From Sphacelaria rigidula (taxonomy: Eukaryota > Phaeophyceae > Sphacelariales), in the NCBI GenBank assembly GCA_964200075.2, contig CAXNAA020000212.1, forward strand, positions 1 through 24,280: DNA of 24,280 nt. Direction: 5' to 3'. The notes below the pieces were generated by a model, which worked only from the letters and a program-made list of their open reading frames with translations, was not told the origin of the DNA and did no database searches. The position numbers were made by a program, and so were the translations under genes. Below are positions 1 through 10,971 of this stretch, piece by piece. The first letter of the stretch is position 1; each line of letters opens with the position of its first letter.

Positions 1-267
1 GGGAGTCACCCGCCTATAGACTGGGACATGTTTTGTTTCGATCCTGTCCATGCTGTGCGAATGCTCCTCAGTTGTCTACCCAACCCGCGGACCTTGCCAA
101 AGGTGGATAAGGTCCCAAAATGACCAGATTACAGACCACAGTGGCCACCCGTGCTGGCAGACGTGTGCGTCCCCTTTCGTGTACAGTAGGCGCGGTCCCA
201 GTTGTCGTGCACTGTATAGCATATTGTCTTTCCCTTGCTCCAAAAAATAAATCATCCCCAAATGACC

Positions 268-316
268 AACCATCCATCCATCCATCCAATAAATTAATTA
301 ATTAATTAATTAAATT
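268..316. repeat. Microsatellites (TCCA)n and (TTAA)n
   Basis: A run of about five TCCA units (268-288) passes directly into about six ATTA/TTAA units (289-316). These are simple sequence repeats with no coding content. They open an AT-rich stretch that continues to about 720. Confidence 0.9.
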
Positions 317-388
317 TATTATATTTTGCACCGATATAAGCCGATATCTTACAAATGCATCACGTAATGCAGTCATACATACACCGTA

Positions 389-507
389 GATCACCTGATA
401 TAGGCATCAAATTGTCCAGTATAATCTGATATAGGCTTATTTATCACCCGATATAGGCCTATATATCACCGGATATAGGCCTATATATCACCTGATATAG
501 GCCTATA
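389..507. repeat. 22-bp tandem repeat with palindromic core
   Basis: Three adjacent 22-bp units (442-463, 464-485, 486-507) differ from each other only at one base, the N in TATCACCNGATATAGG. Each contains the self-complementary 12-mer TATAGGCCTATA. Two diverged units precede them (near 389-411 and 416-441), and further GATATA-type fragments lie near 331-348. There are no unique spacers, so this is a minisatellite. The palindrome gives each unit the capacity to form a small hairpin. Confidence 0.85.
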
Positions 508-670
508 TATCATTTACCACGTATCATATACCCTTCTAGTCACATTTTGCTGAAAAAGCTTCATATATATAGGGTATATGATATAAAGTCATGAAAAGTA
601 TCATTTCATATCATGTACCCTCCGAAAAAACATGACTAAGGTATACGAAATATCATATAGTATAGGGGGG

Positions 671-701
<31 letters not shown>

Positions 702-702
702 G
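671..702. repeat. (TA)n microsatellite
   Basis: A nearly pure TA dinucleotide run at the end of the AT-rich region. It is followed at once by a change to more GC-balanced sequence from about 720. Confidence 0.9.
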
Positions 703-719
703 GCCAGGGGTATATCTAT

Positions 720-1427
720 ATCAGGCTCCACCTCGCGTAGACACGGAAACACCTGAAATACCCTCGTACACTCCGTAGCCATCGTTCAAGCCATGGCACG
801 GTGCAAACGGCTCGATAAAGGACGAGGAACGTGTTTGTGCTGTCGTCAGCACGTCGCTGTTCTACACGCAGTAACTGCGCGTATCACCAGCATGTGCTCC
901 CAAATACTTGAAGCTTTGTACCTTCAAGTCTTGAATCGCGTGGGCAAGACAGCAGCAGTAGCTCACAGGAATGCAACCATAATCTTACGGGAACGGCTAA
1001 GGGCCAGGTGCAGGCGATGGTAGCACTCGATTTGTGTGCGTGCTTCGCTTAGCGGCAGCGTTGCAGACAACGTGGTACTTTTGAAACCCACAGTATTGTC
1101 ACGATTTTACGCAGGTTACAGGTAGCTTTACGATGTGAGTACAGCAGCATACAATACTGTATTCATCAGACAACAGATAAATGCGCACGTTGTTGACCTA
1201 ATTTGCGTTGTACTGCATAAACGGCATAAACCCGGCTACTGCATGTCCTGGGACTGGTGTTACAAACCTCATAATACACGCTGTATGTACAATCCCCGCC
1301 GCTTGTTTAACCCGTCGTATAAGTGCGGATAAAATGTACCAGCGGACACCTGCTCGTGCAAGGCGGCTCCATGAGTCCACACTTTCTCCGTGGCGAGGGT
1401 GGAGCCGCGAAGAAGATTACTACCCTA
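720..1427. other. Unassigned non-coding stretch
   Basis: Only short open frames (under 80 codons) occur on both strands. None resembles a known domain or shows paired splice sites that I could connect. I see no RNA gene, long inverted repeat or tandem repeat here. Confidence 0.5.
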
Positions 1428-1440
1428 CCCTAGTCCACGA

Positions 1441-1524
1441 GTAGGAACGGTGCTCCGTCTCGAAAGGGATGCGTGGTCAATGGTCACACGACTAAGGCGA
1501 GCAATAAATGAGTACGCCCCTCCC
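1441..1524 (-). repeat. 84-bp repeated insert, copy A
   Basis: This 84-bp segment is bracketed by an exact 13-bp direct repeat, CCCTAGTCCACGA, at 1428-1440 and 1525-1537. Its reverse complement shares a core of about 65 bp with 8231-8301 and 20921-20992, including the identical run GACCATTGACCACGCATCCC. The shared sequence lies inside the direct repeats, as expected if the 84 bp were inserted as a unit and duplicated its target. No terminal inverted repeat and no tRNA fold are visible. The class is unknown. A very short retroposed element and a fragment of an LTR end are both possible. Confidence 0.6.
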
Positions 1525-1537
1525 CCCTAGTCCACGA

Positions 1538-3470
1538 CTCGACGGCACCGTGATGGGGCTCCCGCGCTGTACTGGGGCAACGGATGAAGTGCAAGCTGTA
1601 CTGTACAACGTGCGGTGACAGTAGCGCTGGCGCAAGTGGTCATGTCCACGAATATAGGGTCAGTCCGCAAGATTGCACTGACGTCGAACACCAGGAGTCG
1701 CGTTCATAGCTCAAGGCTGGTTGTGCGTTTGTACCTGCTCTGCCCTACCGTGCCCTCATCAAGAACTTTCACTGCCTCGTTTCCTCTATCCTCCTCCCCA
1801 TTCCTCTCCCTCTTTACCCGTGCAATGTCCCTCCTGATGTATGAAGTGGCAGTGCGGTGCCTCACGCCAGTAGGCCTCGTGGGAGATATCTTATACCCGA
1901 AAGGGCATTGACGAAATGGACGATAAGCTGCGATCTATTCACCTCACGGTTTACTTTTTTTTCGGTTGAGATAAGAGGGCGTACGGTTCAGCGCACGGCC
2001 TTTTGCACCTGAAACCATGTTGCAGAGGCCGGCCATGTTTTTGTGTTTGTTCTGTCCCTGTTTTGCTTTTGATCCTGTGCTTATTATTCCAGCCAACTCA
2101 TGAACATGAAAACCGTCATGTACTTGCCACATCATTACCGCTGAGCACAGATGAACGCACGAGTGCAACAGCAAACAGCAAGTGAATTTGTCACGGATCG
2201 CCTGCGAAAATGTCGGGAATGTGTCGAGAGCTCTGACGAGAAATATCCACAACTCACCAGATTTCACCATAAATTCTGTAGTCAGACTGGAAGGGTCCAA
2301 CGCTATGCTCTTCTCACTAACTGCATACTCGTACAGGGGGACCTGCGTGGAATGGCCGGACGCGACACGGACGAAGTGAATCAATCAACAGTCAATCTCC
2401 GTGAAGGATCGCGATCGATCACCTGGGTTAGTAAGCTACCGACACCAAGAGCTGCGTAGAGGTGCTCGCTGCTCGAAACGATGTCGGCCATGCCCACAAA
2501 ATGAGAAATTATCGTAGTTGCACTCACGATTGCCTCGCACATGTACTCCTTGACAGTCTTATCCCTGCGGCGATTTTTTGGTAGCCCTCTCCTTTGCCAC
2601 GGGCCACGGAATAAAGGGTCTGCCGGGAGAAGAAATCTGGACGCGTAGCCCACCCCACCCCACCTCCCCTCCCGGAGAGCAAGTTTTCGAAAATTGTCAT
2701 GATTTTCGTTCGATTTTTTTGTTCAAAAATATTGAACAACCACTCAAATCGGTCAGTCAATTGCGCCGCTCTTGCTCGCTCGCCAATGTTTTGCTGACCT
2801 CATGGCCCAAGGAGTGGATTGATTGATGATAGAAGGTTGGGGAATAAAAGGTTTGGTTGGTGTTTGGATTATTGTTTCACCTCGTACTATTTTGTACTCC
2901 CTCTGACCGAGAGTATAAACAAGATTTGGATTTCCGGCAACATACGCAAGGTTTCCATGATATTGAGAGAAGGGTGCCATTTGGGCACGGTGGACGTCGG
3001 ACAACTTTGCCATACGATCACGTATCACATTGGAGAGCGAAAAAATAAAATCCGCTCAATGGGGGGGGGGGGAATGGTGCGTTACTATCCCCTGATCCGG
3101 GAAATGGCGGATATCTGGCGTAGTAACGTACCCAGCGACGTGGCAAACAGACTGCATGCCAAGTTTGATAGGGGTACTCCGAAGAGCTGAAGTTGGGTTA
3201 GACATCAGATGCGAAAGAACAAGTGCCGCGTCGAAAAGTGAGGGGAAAGTTTATTTTCATCCCCGGGTTGGCGTAATCATAGAAAACGCCGCCGAACCCC
3301 TTCCTTGCTGCCGGCGAGCAAATGGCGAACCACCTCTTCTCTCTCCGAAGCGTTGAAATTCTTGCGTTTCTGTCCCTGAGAATCACTCTCGGCAGCGGAC
3401 ATGTCTCACCAGCAGATGGGAAGGCGTTTGGCCGGAGCTTCAAAGTTGGGGTGGTGAAATCGGGCACCGT
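1538..3470. other. Unassigned stretch with no supported gene
   Basis: It contains a pyrimidine-rich patch near 1738-1830, a C-rich patch near 2650-2680, and a G12 homopolymer at 3061-3072. The longest open frame is 146 codons on the minus strand (1944-2384); it resembles no family I know and is low in motif content. I could not link any ORFs by credible splice junctions. Confidence 0.45.
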
Positions 3471-6400
3471 CTGCTGGGGTGGAACACACTTTTTTTATGT
3501 GGTTTGAAAAAAGCAGCAGTTCTGCGAGCTGCGCGCCAGCGCGGTGGAACTAACAAAAAAAACTGTTAGGAAAAAGAGTTCTGCACACCCGAGTTAGACC
3601 GCTTTTTGTCCAAATCTTGCTTCTCGGTCAGAAGTAGTATAATTTATTTAGAATAATTTGTTTGCTTGTTGATTTAATAAAAATAGGTTGGGTTTGTTGG
3701 ATGGGCTGAATTATTATTTTTTGGAAAAGAGGAACACAATATGATCAAGAAGCACTGACAAAAATCGGAAGGTGTGGCGGGCTTGTGCCGTTCGTATATT
3801 TGCTTCCGCTCCTCGCGCGCTCTGTCCCGATGACCTCGGATGCCGGCCATGCTTAAACAAATGTATGCACACGAGCGCACCGTAGCGACAGCGTGTAGCC
3901 AAAGTAGCAACGTTGTCTCACGCATGCCTTGCCAAGCATGCCCAGGCTGATGGTGGGTACTCGAAGCACTCGCCATGAAACCCGATCCCATGATTGTAAT
4001 CAAGGTAAGTGATCTCTTATGTGGCGAACGTTGGCCCTACGTGGCGGTCTCCTAGCCGAGGTCCTGTGTACACAGCAGCTGACTGCATCCGCCAACGCCT
4101 CGACTATAAAGTAGGGGACAACAGGCTAGGTGTCGCCGCCCCCGCGCCACCAACCCCCCTCACAAACTCCAATTTTCCGTCTCGGGGCCTACATGCCCAG
4201 AACTTTTCTCTCGGCAGACCCTTGGTAGATGGACACCTTGAAAACGTGCACGTGCTTCTTCCCTTCATGACGTTTTTCGTTTCTGTTCCCAAATTGGGAA
4301 TTGGGCACACGCATAATTCAGCAGTGCGCTTGTTCCATGGGGTTAGGGGCACGCACAGCCCCTATACTGTACTGCACATATTTTACTGTACTTCATACAG
4401 ATATATGATTTTGCTGCTCTTGATGATAATGATTCTCTTGGGCCCTTGCGCTGCTTGCATGACACCCGGTGATGACACGGTGTGACGAGATGTGGAATGT
4501 GGACGTGCGCCCCAAGCCATTTGGCATGAAACATATTTTCCCCCTTGTCGCAGAAGATGGAAAATGGAAAACCGCATTGAATTTTTCCAAAGTTCACCTA
4601 TCCTTGAGAGCGGCCCTTAAAAGGTTGCGCAAAAACAGAGCAAGCGCGCCTCACTCGTGCTGCGAAACCGGGTAGGAAGGTCACCCGGAACTATTGACTA
4701 TATCCGATGTGAACTCTTTGGGAATCGATGTCCTTTAGGCTGTGTGAAGCCGGCTCACGCAACCGCATGAGCATAATTTTTGTTGAAGGCGAGTAGTTTT
4801 CCCAATGAACACTAACAACCAGATTTCTATATTAGAGTCCATGCGACCTCACCTGTACATGCTCGCAATTGCCTGGATTTGAGAGATCCATGTCGTCTGA
4901 GCGCGTGCGTCTTCACATCATCGATTTGTTTCTCCACATTCGTTCAAAACAACGGCCGGAAACATGAACCGCAACTCTTGGAGCAGATTACAGTTTCGTT
5001 CATGAAAACTCAGGCTTCTTGAAATGTAGTTTTCAGGCACCAATAATAGCTGCGAACGGGGAGTCAATAAATGTTGACAATGGAGTACACACTTCTAGTG
5101 TAGCAGGCTCTGATGGTTCGCTAACCCGAGGCTATTGGGTCTGCTATCAGAGGATCTTTTTCGCGTCCTGAGTAGTGAGCGAGCCCAAACAATCCCTAGC
5201 AGTAGACAAAACGTCGAAGTACCCGATTCATCGTTCTGAGGTCCTTTGAGGAAACTGTCGTTTGCACTGTTAGGGGTACTAATCGGGGCCGAAATATATA
5301 GGAAAGTTTGCAAAGTGTGTGTAGGATCTTCCTGTTGGAAAACCGCTCAAGCCAATGAGAGGAGAATGATCCGCCCAGTCGAACGGCAAAGAAGCGAATG
5401 GGCCGCCCGGTCAGTTGGGAAAGAAGTGCAGAAGGCCATCTGCACCCATGACACGCATACCTCCCTGCTGCATTACATCGCCCGTTCGGTCTGTTCATCA
5501 TTCATTTTTCATCAAAACTGTGACAATACAACACAGATGACCCACCCTGGGGGTCCCCGTCTGTATCGGTCGAGGCAGAGCAGATCGAAAACGCACCACT
5601 ATGCGATATTTTCTTCGACACATTAAAAATCCAATCTATTTCACTACCAAGGTACGCCCCCCTCGCGCTACAGATACCCGCTGCAGTCATTACACAACGG
5701 TAGAATAAATACATAGCGATAAGAAATCCCCCATCCCCCTCACCGCCGTGTAGCTGTACAAAAAATAGTCAAAACGGCATGTGATTCGACGGCGGAGGCA
5801 TCCTCACTATCGATAACCGAAGCGGCCAAGCAAAAAAATATACGAAGGACGGGGAAAATTGCCGAGATACTCTCTCCTCTCCTGTTCCACTCGTCATGAT
5901 ATAACACATGCTCCCGATTGCGCATTTGGATCCCCTAGCTCCTTTAATAACGCGCACACGGCCTGCGGCAAATGAATCCAGCACGAGTAGCAGGGAAGGC
6001 GGGGGATATGCGTACAGTCCGTCGTGACACAATGAATTCCTGAATATTGATAGGAAAGAAACAAATATTTCACAGCTGATAAGAGCAAAGAGCACAATAT
6101 TGATCAGTGCCAGGTAAGCTGCAAGCATTTCCCGTTCGGCTTTACAGGATTTTGCTTAGATGTGAAGCGACTTCAACATTTTGTGAGGTCTGAAATCTAC
6201 GAGTTGCGCGTCTGCAACGTGAGCGTCCCATGTAAAACTGCATGTGATCTACATTTAGGGGATCGAGTGAGGATCGTCAACATGACAGAGGGAGTGCGTA
6301 CGACATGATCGAAGATGCTGTCCAGAAAACTTCACTGTCATACGTGGTTTTGGGCTCGGAGGATCTCGAAAAAGCCCTGCCTGCTGCTTAAGGGCTTCGA

Positions 6401-7035
6401 AACATGCAAGGAGCGATCCAAATGGTAAATATTCACCGAATACCGTACGTTCGAGGGTACTGATAAAAGCCCCAAAGAATTGAATTTGTTGGCAGGCGGC
6501 ATGTCCTCGATGATGTGCCCCGAGTTGATCGTTTTTGTCACCTCTGCTACCAGTGGAGCGCGATTCCAGCTTCTCCGTCCATGAAATGAGACGAGGAAAA
6601 GGCAAATATTGAAGCCAAGGTAGACGTGGATATACATGAGTAGACGAAAGAGCACAGACCTTGGGATGCGGATGCAACTGTTGGGTCAATATGCGGTTCG
6701 CTCACATCGAAATGGTACGTGCTTTCATTCTCCCTGTCAAACGAGTTCTTCGGTGCACCAAGTTTGTATTCATGGACATCAGTCGCGCTCGGGCGCTTTG
6801 GAATAATATGGCCCACGTCTGGGGGCCCACCCACCAAAATACAAACTAGCCACCGATATTCGAACAAGTGATGATCCTGCTCGTTCTCCGATGCTGAGGG
6901 AGATGGCGGAGACACGAGTACACTGATAAGTTTTCAAGGGCGAAGTTATACCGCACCCTTTTTCAGACAAGAAGCACTTGCATCAGAGGAGATGCTCTGC
7001 AAAGCAGATTGCCTAGACATGGTGCAGTGGAGGGG
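3471..7035. other. Unassigned stretch with no supported gene
   Basis: Open frames reach at most 158 codons (plus strand, 4009-4485), and several similar-sized frames overlap on both strands near 5200-6900. None shows a recognisable domain, and they overlap each other in opposite frames, which is typical of chance ORFs in DNA of balanced composition. No long inverted repeat, tandem array or RNA gene was seen. Untranslated regions or small exons of an unrecognised gene cannot be ruled out. Confidence 0.45.
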
Positions 7036-7036
7036 T

Positions 7037-7135
7037 CGCTACGATTGTCTCCTCGCTGGCCGCTTGGTGTCACCGCAGCAGCAGCTTGTGTCACCCACAC
7101 CTAAGCTGTCTCATGTTCGGGTCTTTGGTTGCGCC
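7037..7135 (+). pseudogene. Possible Ty1/copia integrase-end remnant
   Basis: The plus frame read through 7097-7132 gives TPKLSHVRVFGCAARF and then a stop. The hallmark at the end of the copia-type integrase domain is roughly P-x-L-S-H-L-R-V-F-G-C-x-A, so the ten central residues fit well. Upstream and downstream in all frames I cannot find further integrase or reverse-transcriptase motifs. This would be a short orphan fragment of a second class of LTR retroelement, distinct from the gypsy-type element at 14197-18981. A chance match is a real possibility given the length. Confidence 0.3.
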
Positions 7136-7980
7136 GCGCGTTTCAACGCATCTTGACACGCCAGCGGTCCATTTTTTTATCTTCGTTCTTGTTGCGCCTT
7201 CCAACTTGTTTTGACATGGATTTCACCGAGGGCCACCCCGATGGTTGGTGGCCGAGCGGTTCACAAGCGACGTGGCTGGTGCTCGAGCTGTTCAAAACTG
7301 ACGCTTCGAGCGACTTTCCGAGCGTTCCGAAGTGTCGACATGAGGCATATTTTCGGACAAAAGGGGAGGAACTGGTGGACAAACCGAGGTAGAACATAAA
7401 CTTAGCAGAGATGCGAGGTCATATCCCCCAAATGGTGGGCAAACTGGGGGTACTCGATGACACCGTTCAGCGCCGCGGCAGTGTTAGCCCCAGAAAGTGC
7501 CCGAACCCGGACAACCTTGGTGCTTGTGCTCTGCATAAGTTGTGAGCGCAATGCCAGCGCAGTAGAACCGAATATGAGGCAGGCTAGGGTACGCGCGGGC
7601 ATGTCGCGCGCACCTGTGTTCCTGATCCACCCTTGTCTGAAAAAGGGGTGGGTACACCCCGTTTTGACTTTTCCCCCTTTTTCAAGGCAAAGCAAGGTTC
7701 TCTTCGCGAGAGACGACCTTCTGGTTTGGACGACAGCGTTTTTCATGAGCGGAAAAAAAGGCTTCTATCGTATTCCCTGGAAAACCGGGAGGAGCTCTTT
7801 CTTGGGGGGCGGACGGAAACTTGGTACTGTGGCTCTGATTTTCAGACGCGACCTTGGCCAGCAACGTCCAAATTTCGTTCATAAATTGAAGCACGAGAGA
7901 AGTCGAAACGTTGAAGAGGGACAAAAGACCAAAGTGAAACCAACAGAACCGGCACTATTTATTGACTGTGGCGTACGTAC
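7136..7980. other. Region downstream of the ankyrin exons
   Basis: On the minus strand this follows the exon that ends at 7981, so it should hold the next intron and possibly later exons of the ankyrin gene. Minus-strand frames at 7402-7746 and 7682-7924 are open but show no ankyrin motif, and no acceptor of matching phase stands out. A 177-codon plus-strand frame (7457-7990) runs antisense and has no recognisable domain. I cannot place the end of the gene. Confidence 0.35.
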
Positions 7981-8143
7981 CTTATGTTGACCGGCCGCGG
8001 CCAATTCGAACGCCGTCTTCTCCGCATTATCCTTGGTGTTACACATTTCTTCAAGCTTCCCCGCTGCAGTAGCCTTTTCCATCAGCAATCGAACAACTTC
8101 CACGCGCCCCCCCTCACACGCGGCCGTGAACGGTGTCGTCCCG
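7981..8143 (-). CDS. Ankyrin-repeat protein, downstream exon
   Basis: This internal exon is 163 nt: one base completes a split codon, then 54 codons follow. It encodes the second half of one ankyrin repeat and most of the next. The helix signature TTPFTAACEGGRVEVVRLLM matches the consensus TPLHxAAxxGHxEVVxLLL. It is followed by EKTAFELAAAGQH, the start of another repeat with a longer than usual loop. The acceptor is a pyrimidine tract ending TCTAG at 8144 and the donor is AAG|GTACGT at 7981/7980. With this acceptor the joint to the upstream exon gives the standard 14-residue spacing between LL and TPF, which is why I prefer it to the TAG about 30 bp further upstream. Ankyrin repeats mediate protein-protein binding; the partner is unknown. 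The next exon was not found. Confidence 0.82.
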
Positions 8144-8726
8144 CTAGACGTTGCGGCAAAAAGGTTTGTACCCTATTTGTATCAGCGTTCAACGGTCAAG
8201 GTTTGGGGGAGAGGGAGGGGGGGGGAGGAGGAGAGGCGTACTCACTTGTTGCCTGCCTTAGTCGTTCGACCATTGACCACGCATCCCTTTCGCGACGGAG
8301 CGGTTGAGGTCGGGGGGTCAGTTATGTTCTACGCCGGTGGAAAGCGCTTACGAATAGAAATATTTATCTTATAGGTGCGGATCCAGCAATGCACATGCCG
8401 GGAACGATCATCGAAGCTTGCTTCGAGTTTGCTATGAAGATTGACCTCGAGTCAACTTTGGCATCGTTTCAGACGAGACGTGCTTTTACCCCGGAGACTA
8501 TCTACCTCTCTCCCCCTGCCTTCGTGTAGTCGTTTCTGCAGACAGGCAACAGTCACGATCGACGCGCGAATCAAAACCTGTTGCGTCTTGATCGTGTTGT
8601 AGATCCCTCTCCCGCATCTACATCCTCGACGAAGTGCGCATGAGCTCGTGACGACCCCGTAGAGCGACGTACGATTTCAACGGCACGCGGCATCGATAGT
8701 AGACTATGAGGTGCATCTCGACTTAC
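8144..8726 (-). other. Intron of the ankyrin-repeat gene
   Basis: This 583-bp intron has a GTAAGT donor (8726-8721) and a pyrimidine-rich acceptor ending TCTAG (8144). It interrupts a codon after its second base, and the two flanking exons agree on that phase. The intron carries copy B of the 84-bp repeat (8231-8301), a G-rich patch (8206-8232), and a small perfect hairpin near 8409-8424. Confidence 0.78.
8231..8301 (+). repeat. 84-bp repeat family, copy B (intronic)
   Basis: It aligns with the reverse complement of 1441-1524 from GGCGTACTCA to GACGGAGC, with a handful of substitutions. It lies in the ankyrin intron, antisense to the gene, and follows a G-rich run. No direct repeat is visible at its borders, so if it was inserted the target duplication has decayed or is masked by the G-run. 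Confidence 0.7.
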
Positions 8727-8906
8727 TAATCACGAGCCCTTTCGTTGTCGGCCGTCACCTTCCCAAGTAAAATATCTGTGGCCTCTTTGTGCCCACTGAT
8801 GGCCGCCCAGTGAAGTGCTGTCCGTCCACTCTTATCGGTCTGATCTACGGGCGCTCCCTTCTCAATTAAGTAGTTCATGATGTCCACATGATTTCCGCCA
8901 GCGGCC
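8727..8906 (-). CDS. Ankyrin-repeat protein, upstream exon
   Basis: This 180-nt internal exon encodes about 60 residues. The end of one ankyrin repeat (GGNHVDIMNYLIEKGAPVDQ) is followed by the TALHWAA-x-SGHKEATDILL core of the next, where the repeat signature TxLHxAAxxGHxE is nearly ideal. The acceptor is a textbook pyrimidine stretch ending CCAG at 8907. The donor is GTAAGT at 8726, cutting after two bases of a codon. Joined to 7981-8143 this gives about 115 residues with two complete repeats and parts of two more. Upstream exons are needed for the start but I could not find one of matching phase. The intact frame and good splice sites argue for a living gene, not a relic. Confidence 0.88.
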
Positions 8907-10963
8907 CTGGACGACCAGCAAAAAAACACCAGGCGTTGAAACGCGAATTATCCATCGGAGGTTGAGTTGTTTAGGAGGTCAACGATGAAGGAAAGGTGGA
9001 ATGGTGTCGTTGCATTCATAAATCTTTGCCTGCGGGCTTGTCACCCTCGACAGCGAAGTTGGCACGTGGGAATTCACGTATTGTGCCAGCGCGTCGCGTC
9101 ATATTGGAGTATGCCAATGCCCCTGTAGCGCATCCCACACTTGTTTCGCGTTCAAAGAGGTACGTGTCCGGGGTTACGTGCTTCAGGCAGCAGAGAAGAG
9201 AGAGGGCGCACGGGTTGGGGACGCGTGGTAATGTTATACTAAGTCCATCGTCTGAGCAAAGCACACGCCATCTATGGCTTGCTGGTGGTTCACATTCCGC
9301 AGTCATGTTCCAACGTGTCCACTAGTTGGGGGAGAAAGCAGTGTCACGACTGATGTAGAGTAACATTGTAACACGCGAGGAAACAGCCTGATATAACGCA
9401 CGCAATCACAACTACTCCACTACACCGCCGTAGACAACTCATTCTTTTACGTCCCCGACGATCTCCGACTCAGTTCCACCACTCACAGCGCACGAACGAG
9501 GGGTATTGCTACTGCGCGCATAAACAGAGCTTTCTAGCCGATCTCAGGGCAGGAGGCCAAAATGCGTCGCCGAAGCAAACAATGCGGACATTGATACATG
9601 CCACAAAACGTAGGTTCCATGCAACCGTGCAAGCACCTAAGAGTGCACCGCGCGCTCTGATCGATCATCCGGGCGTTTTCGTCATTTGTTTCGCACTAAA
9701 GCAGCCTACTGGCGGCAGCTAGCGGAAGGTTTGCTATAAGCATCAAGACTACTTGAGTCGTTCTGAATCGTTCTGAGCTTTGGTGTGTGTGTCGTCGACA
9801 TGAAGCAACAAACAGTGACACCTCCTTCGACCCCCAGCTCGATACCGTTAGAAACCTGTGGTCAAGACAGATACCAAGGAGACGCCTAAAATCATATATG
9901 GGATTTCCAAGCCCTTAGGAATGCACACAAGTTGGATTTGTCACCCAAGCTTCGAGAGTTAGGACTTGGAAAACTGAGGACAGGACCGATTTGATCAGTT
10001 GAAGCGCACCATCAGTGCAGTTGCTGTTGCTTGTTTCTGAGGCGAAGGCCAGTCTCAATTTCGGGATTTAATTCAAATGGGCCTCCTTCCAAAAAACACG
10101 GAGTAATACAAGGAAACGATAATGACGGCTTTCGAGTGATCGATTGGCTCCTTTCTCCGATTTCTCGGGTCCTAACTCGCGAAGGCCGAGCGGGAAATCT
10201 CTCGAGATCCTTCTTGACCTTCTTCACGGGGACCATGTTTCCCCGAAATCCTAGTTTGACATCACTTGTACAAGCTTGTGGCGGTGTCGTAACAGCTGTT
10301 TTCGGCAGAGGAACAAGACCGGCAAAGCAGAGATTGTTGCCACGTATACTCCGTGTGCCATCATTCGTCGTGCATAGGTCACGTACAGCAGCACATGTCG
10401 TCGTGGATGTACGAAGATTTCAGTGCACACGTTAGAATTATACATGAAGCAAGAAACATGAAGCCGCATTTCTCAAATATAGCACAAGGTTGCTAAACGC
10501 CTGTTGTCCGAAAGCTATAGATCTGAACAACTCATGCTACCCATCTATGTTCGTCTAGCGCCCACCTACGCCTGCAATGAATGCCCTCCACAATCTTCTG
10601 GCATTGTCAGCACGGGGCGGTCAATTGATTCAACATACGACTGCGCTCAATCAACATGATTCTATTTCCGTGGTTCCGCCATCACCTCAGCTCTGAAATC
10701 CACGGCAAGGATACATCTCGTCAGGATTTGAAAGGCTTGCGCTGTGCGTCTCAGCTACACGAAGTAAGTGGAGCTATCTCAGTAGGTATTGTGTGAGTGG
10801 ATGAATCGCTAACTCTGTGTGGGGTGTTTACGCATGGGGGATACGGTCGAAAGTTGATATGATAAGCTCAACGATTTCATCGCAAATTACTTTCTTTCCT
10901 CGTGGATCATACTTTTCTTTGGGGTAGCGTTGTTTAGTTTGATTTTTTCTTGTACGTAGGTTG
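8907..10963. other. Unassigned stretch upstream of the ankyrin exons
   Basis: The 5' part of the minus-strand ankyrin gene should lie here or beyond. The minus frame at 9019-8960 contains TTPFHLSFIVDLLNN, which resembles half an ankyrin repeat, but it ends in a stop and has no donor of the required phase. Minus frames at 9016-9306 and 10012-10469 carry no recognisable domain. No RNA gene or repeat was seen. Confidence 0.4.
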
Positions 10964-10971
10964 GAAATCAT
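10964..10971. repeat. Left 8-bp target-site duplication of hAT MITE
   Basis: GAAATCAT here is repeated exactly at 11192-11199, immediately outside both ends of the inverted-repeat element. Eight base pairs is the duplication length made by hAT transposases. Confidence 0.85.

Noticed and set aside
442-507. CRISPR-like array
   Set aside because: The repeats abut without unique spacers and the DNA is eukaryotic; it is a minisatellite.
1441-1524. tRNA or tRNA-derived SINE
   Set aside because: 84 bp is a tRNA-like length and TTTCGAGAC resembles a B box, but the arms do not pair and no A box lies at the right distance.
1944-2384. 146-codon minus-strand open frame
   Set aside because: No motif, no partner exons, and overlapping plus-strand frames of similar length. 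Kept only as a note in the unassigned region.
7457-7990. 177-codon plus-strand open frame
   Set aside because: It has no recognisable domain, ends within the ankyrin exon on the other strand, and overlaps other chance frames.
8144-8175. Alternative acceptor (TAG) for the downstream ankyrin exon, about 30 bp upstream
   Set aside because: It does not match the phase left by the upstream exon and would give an overlong ankyrin loop.
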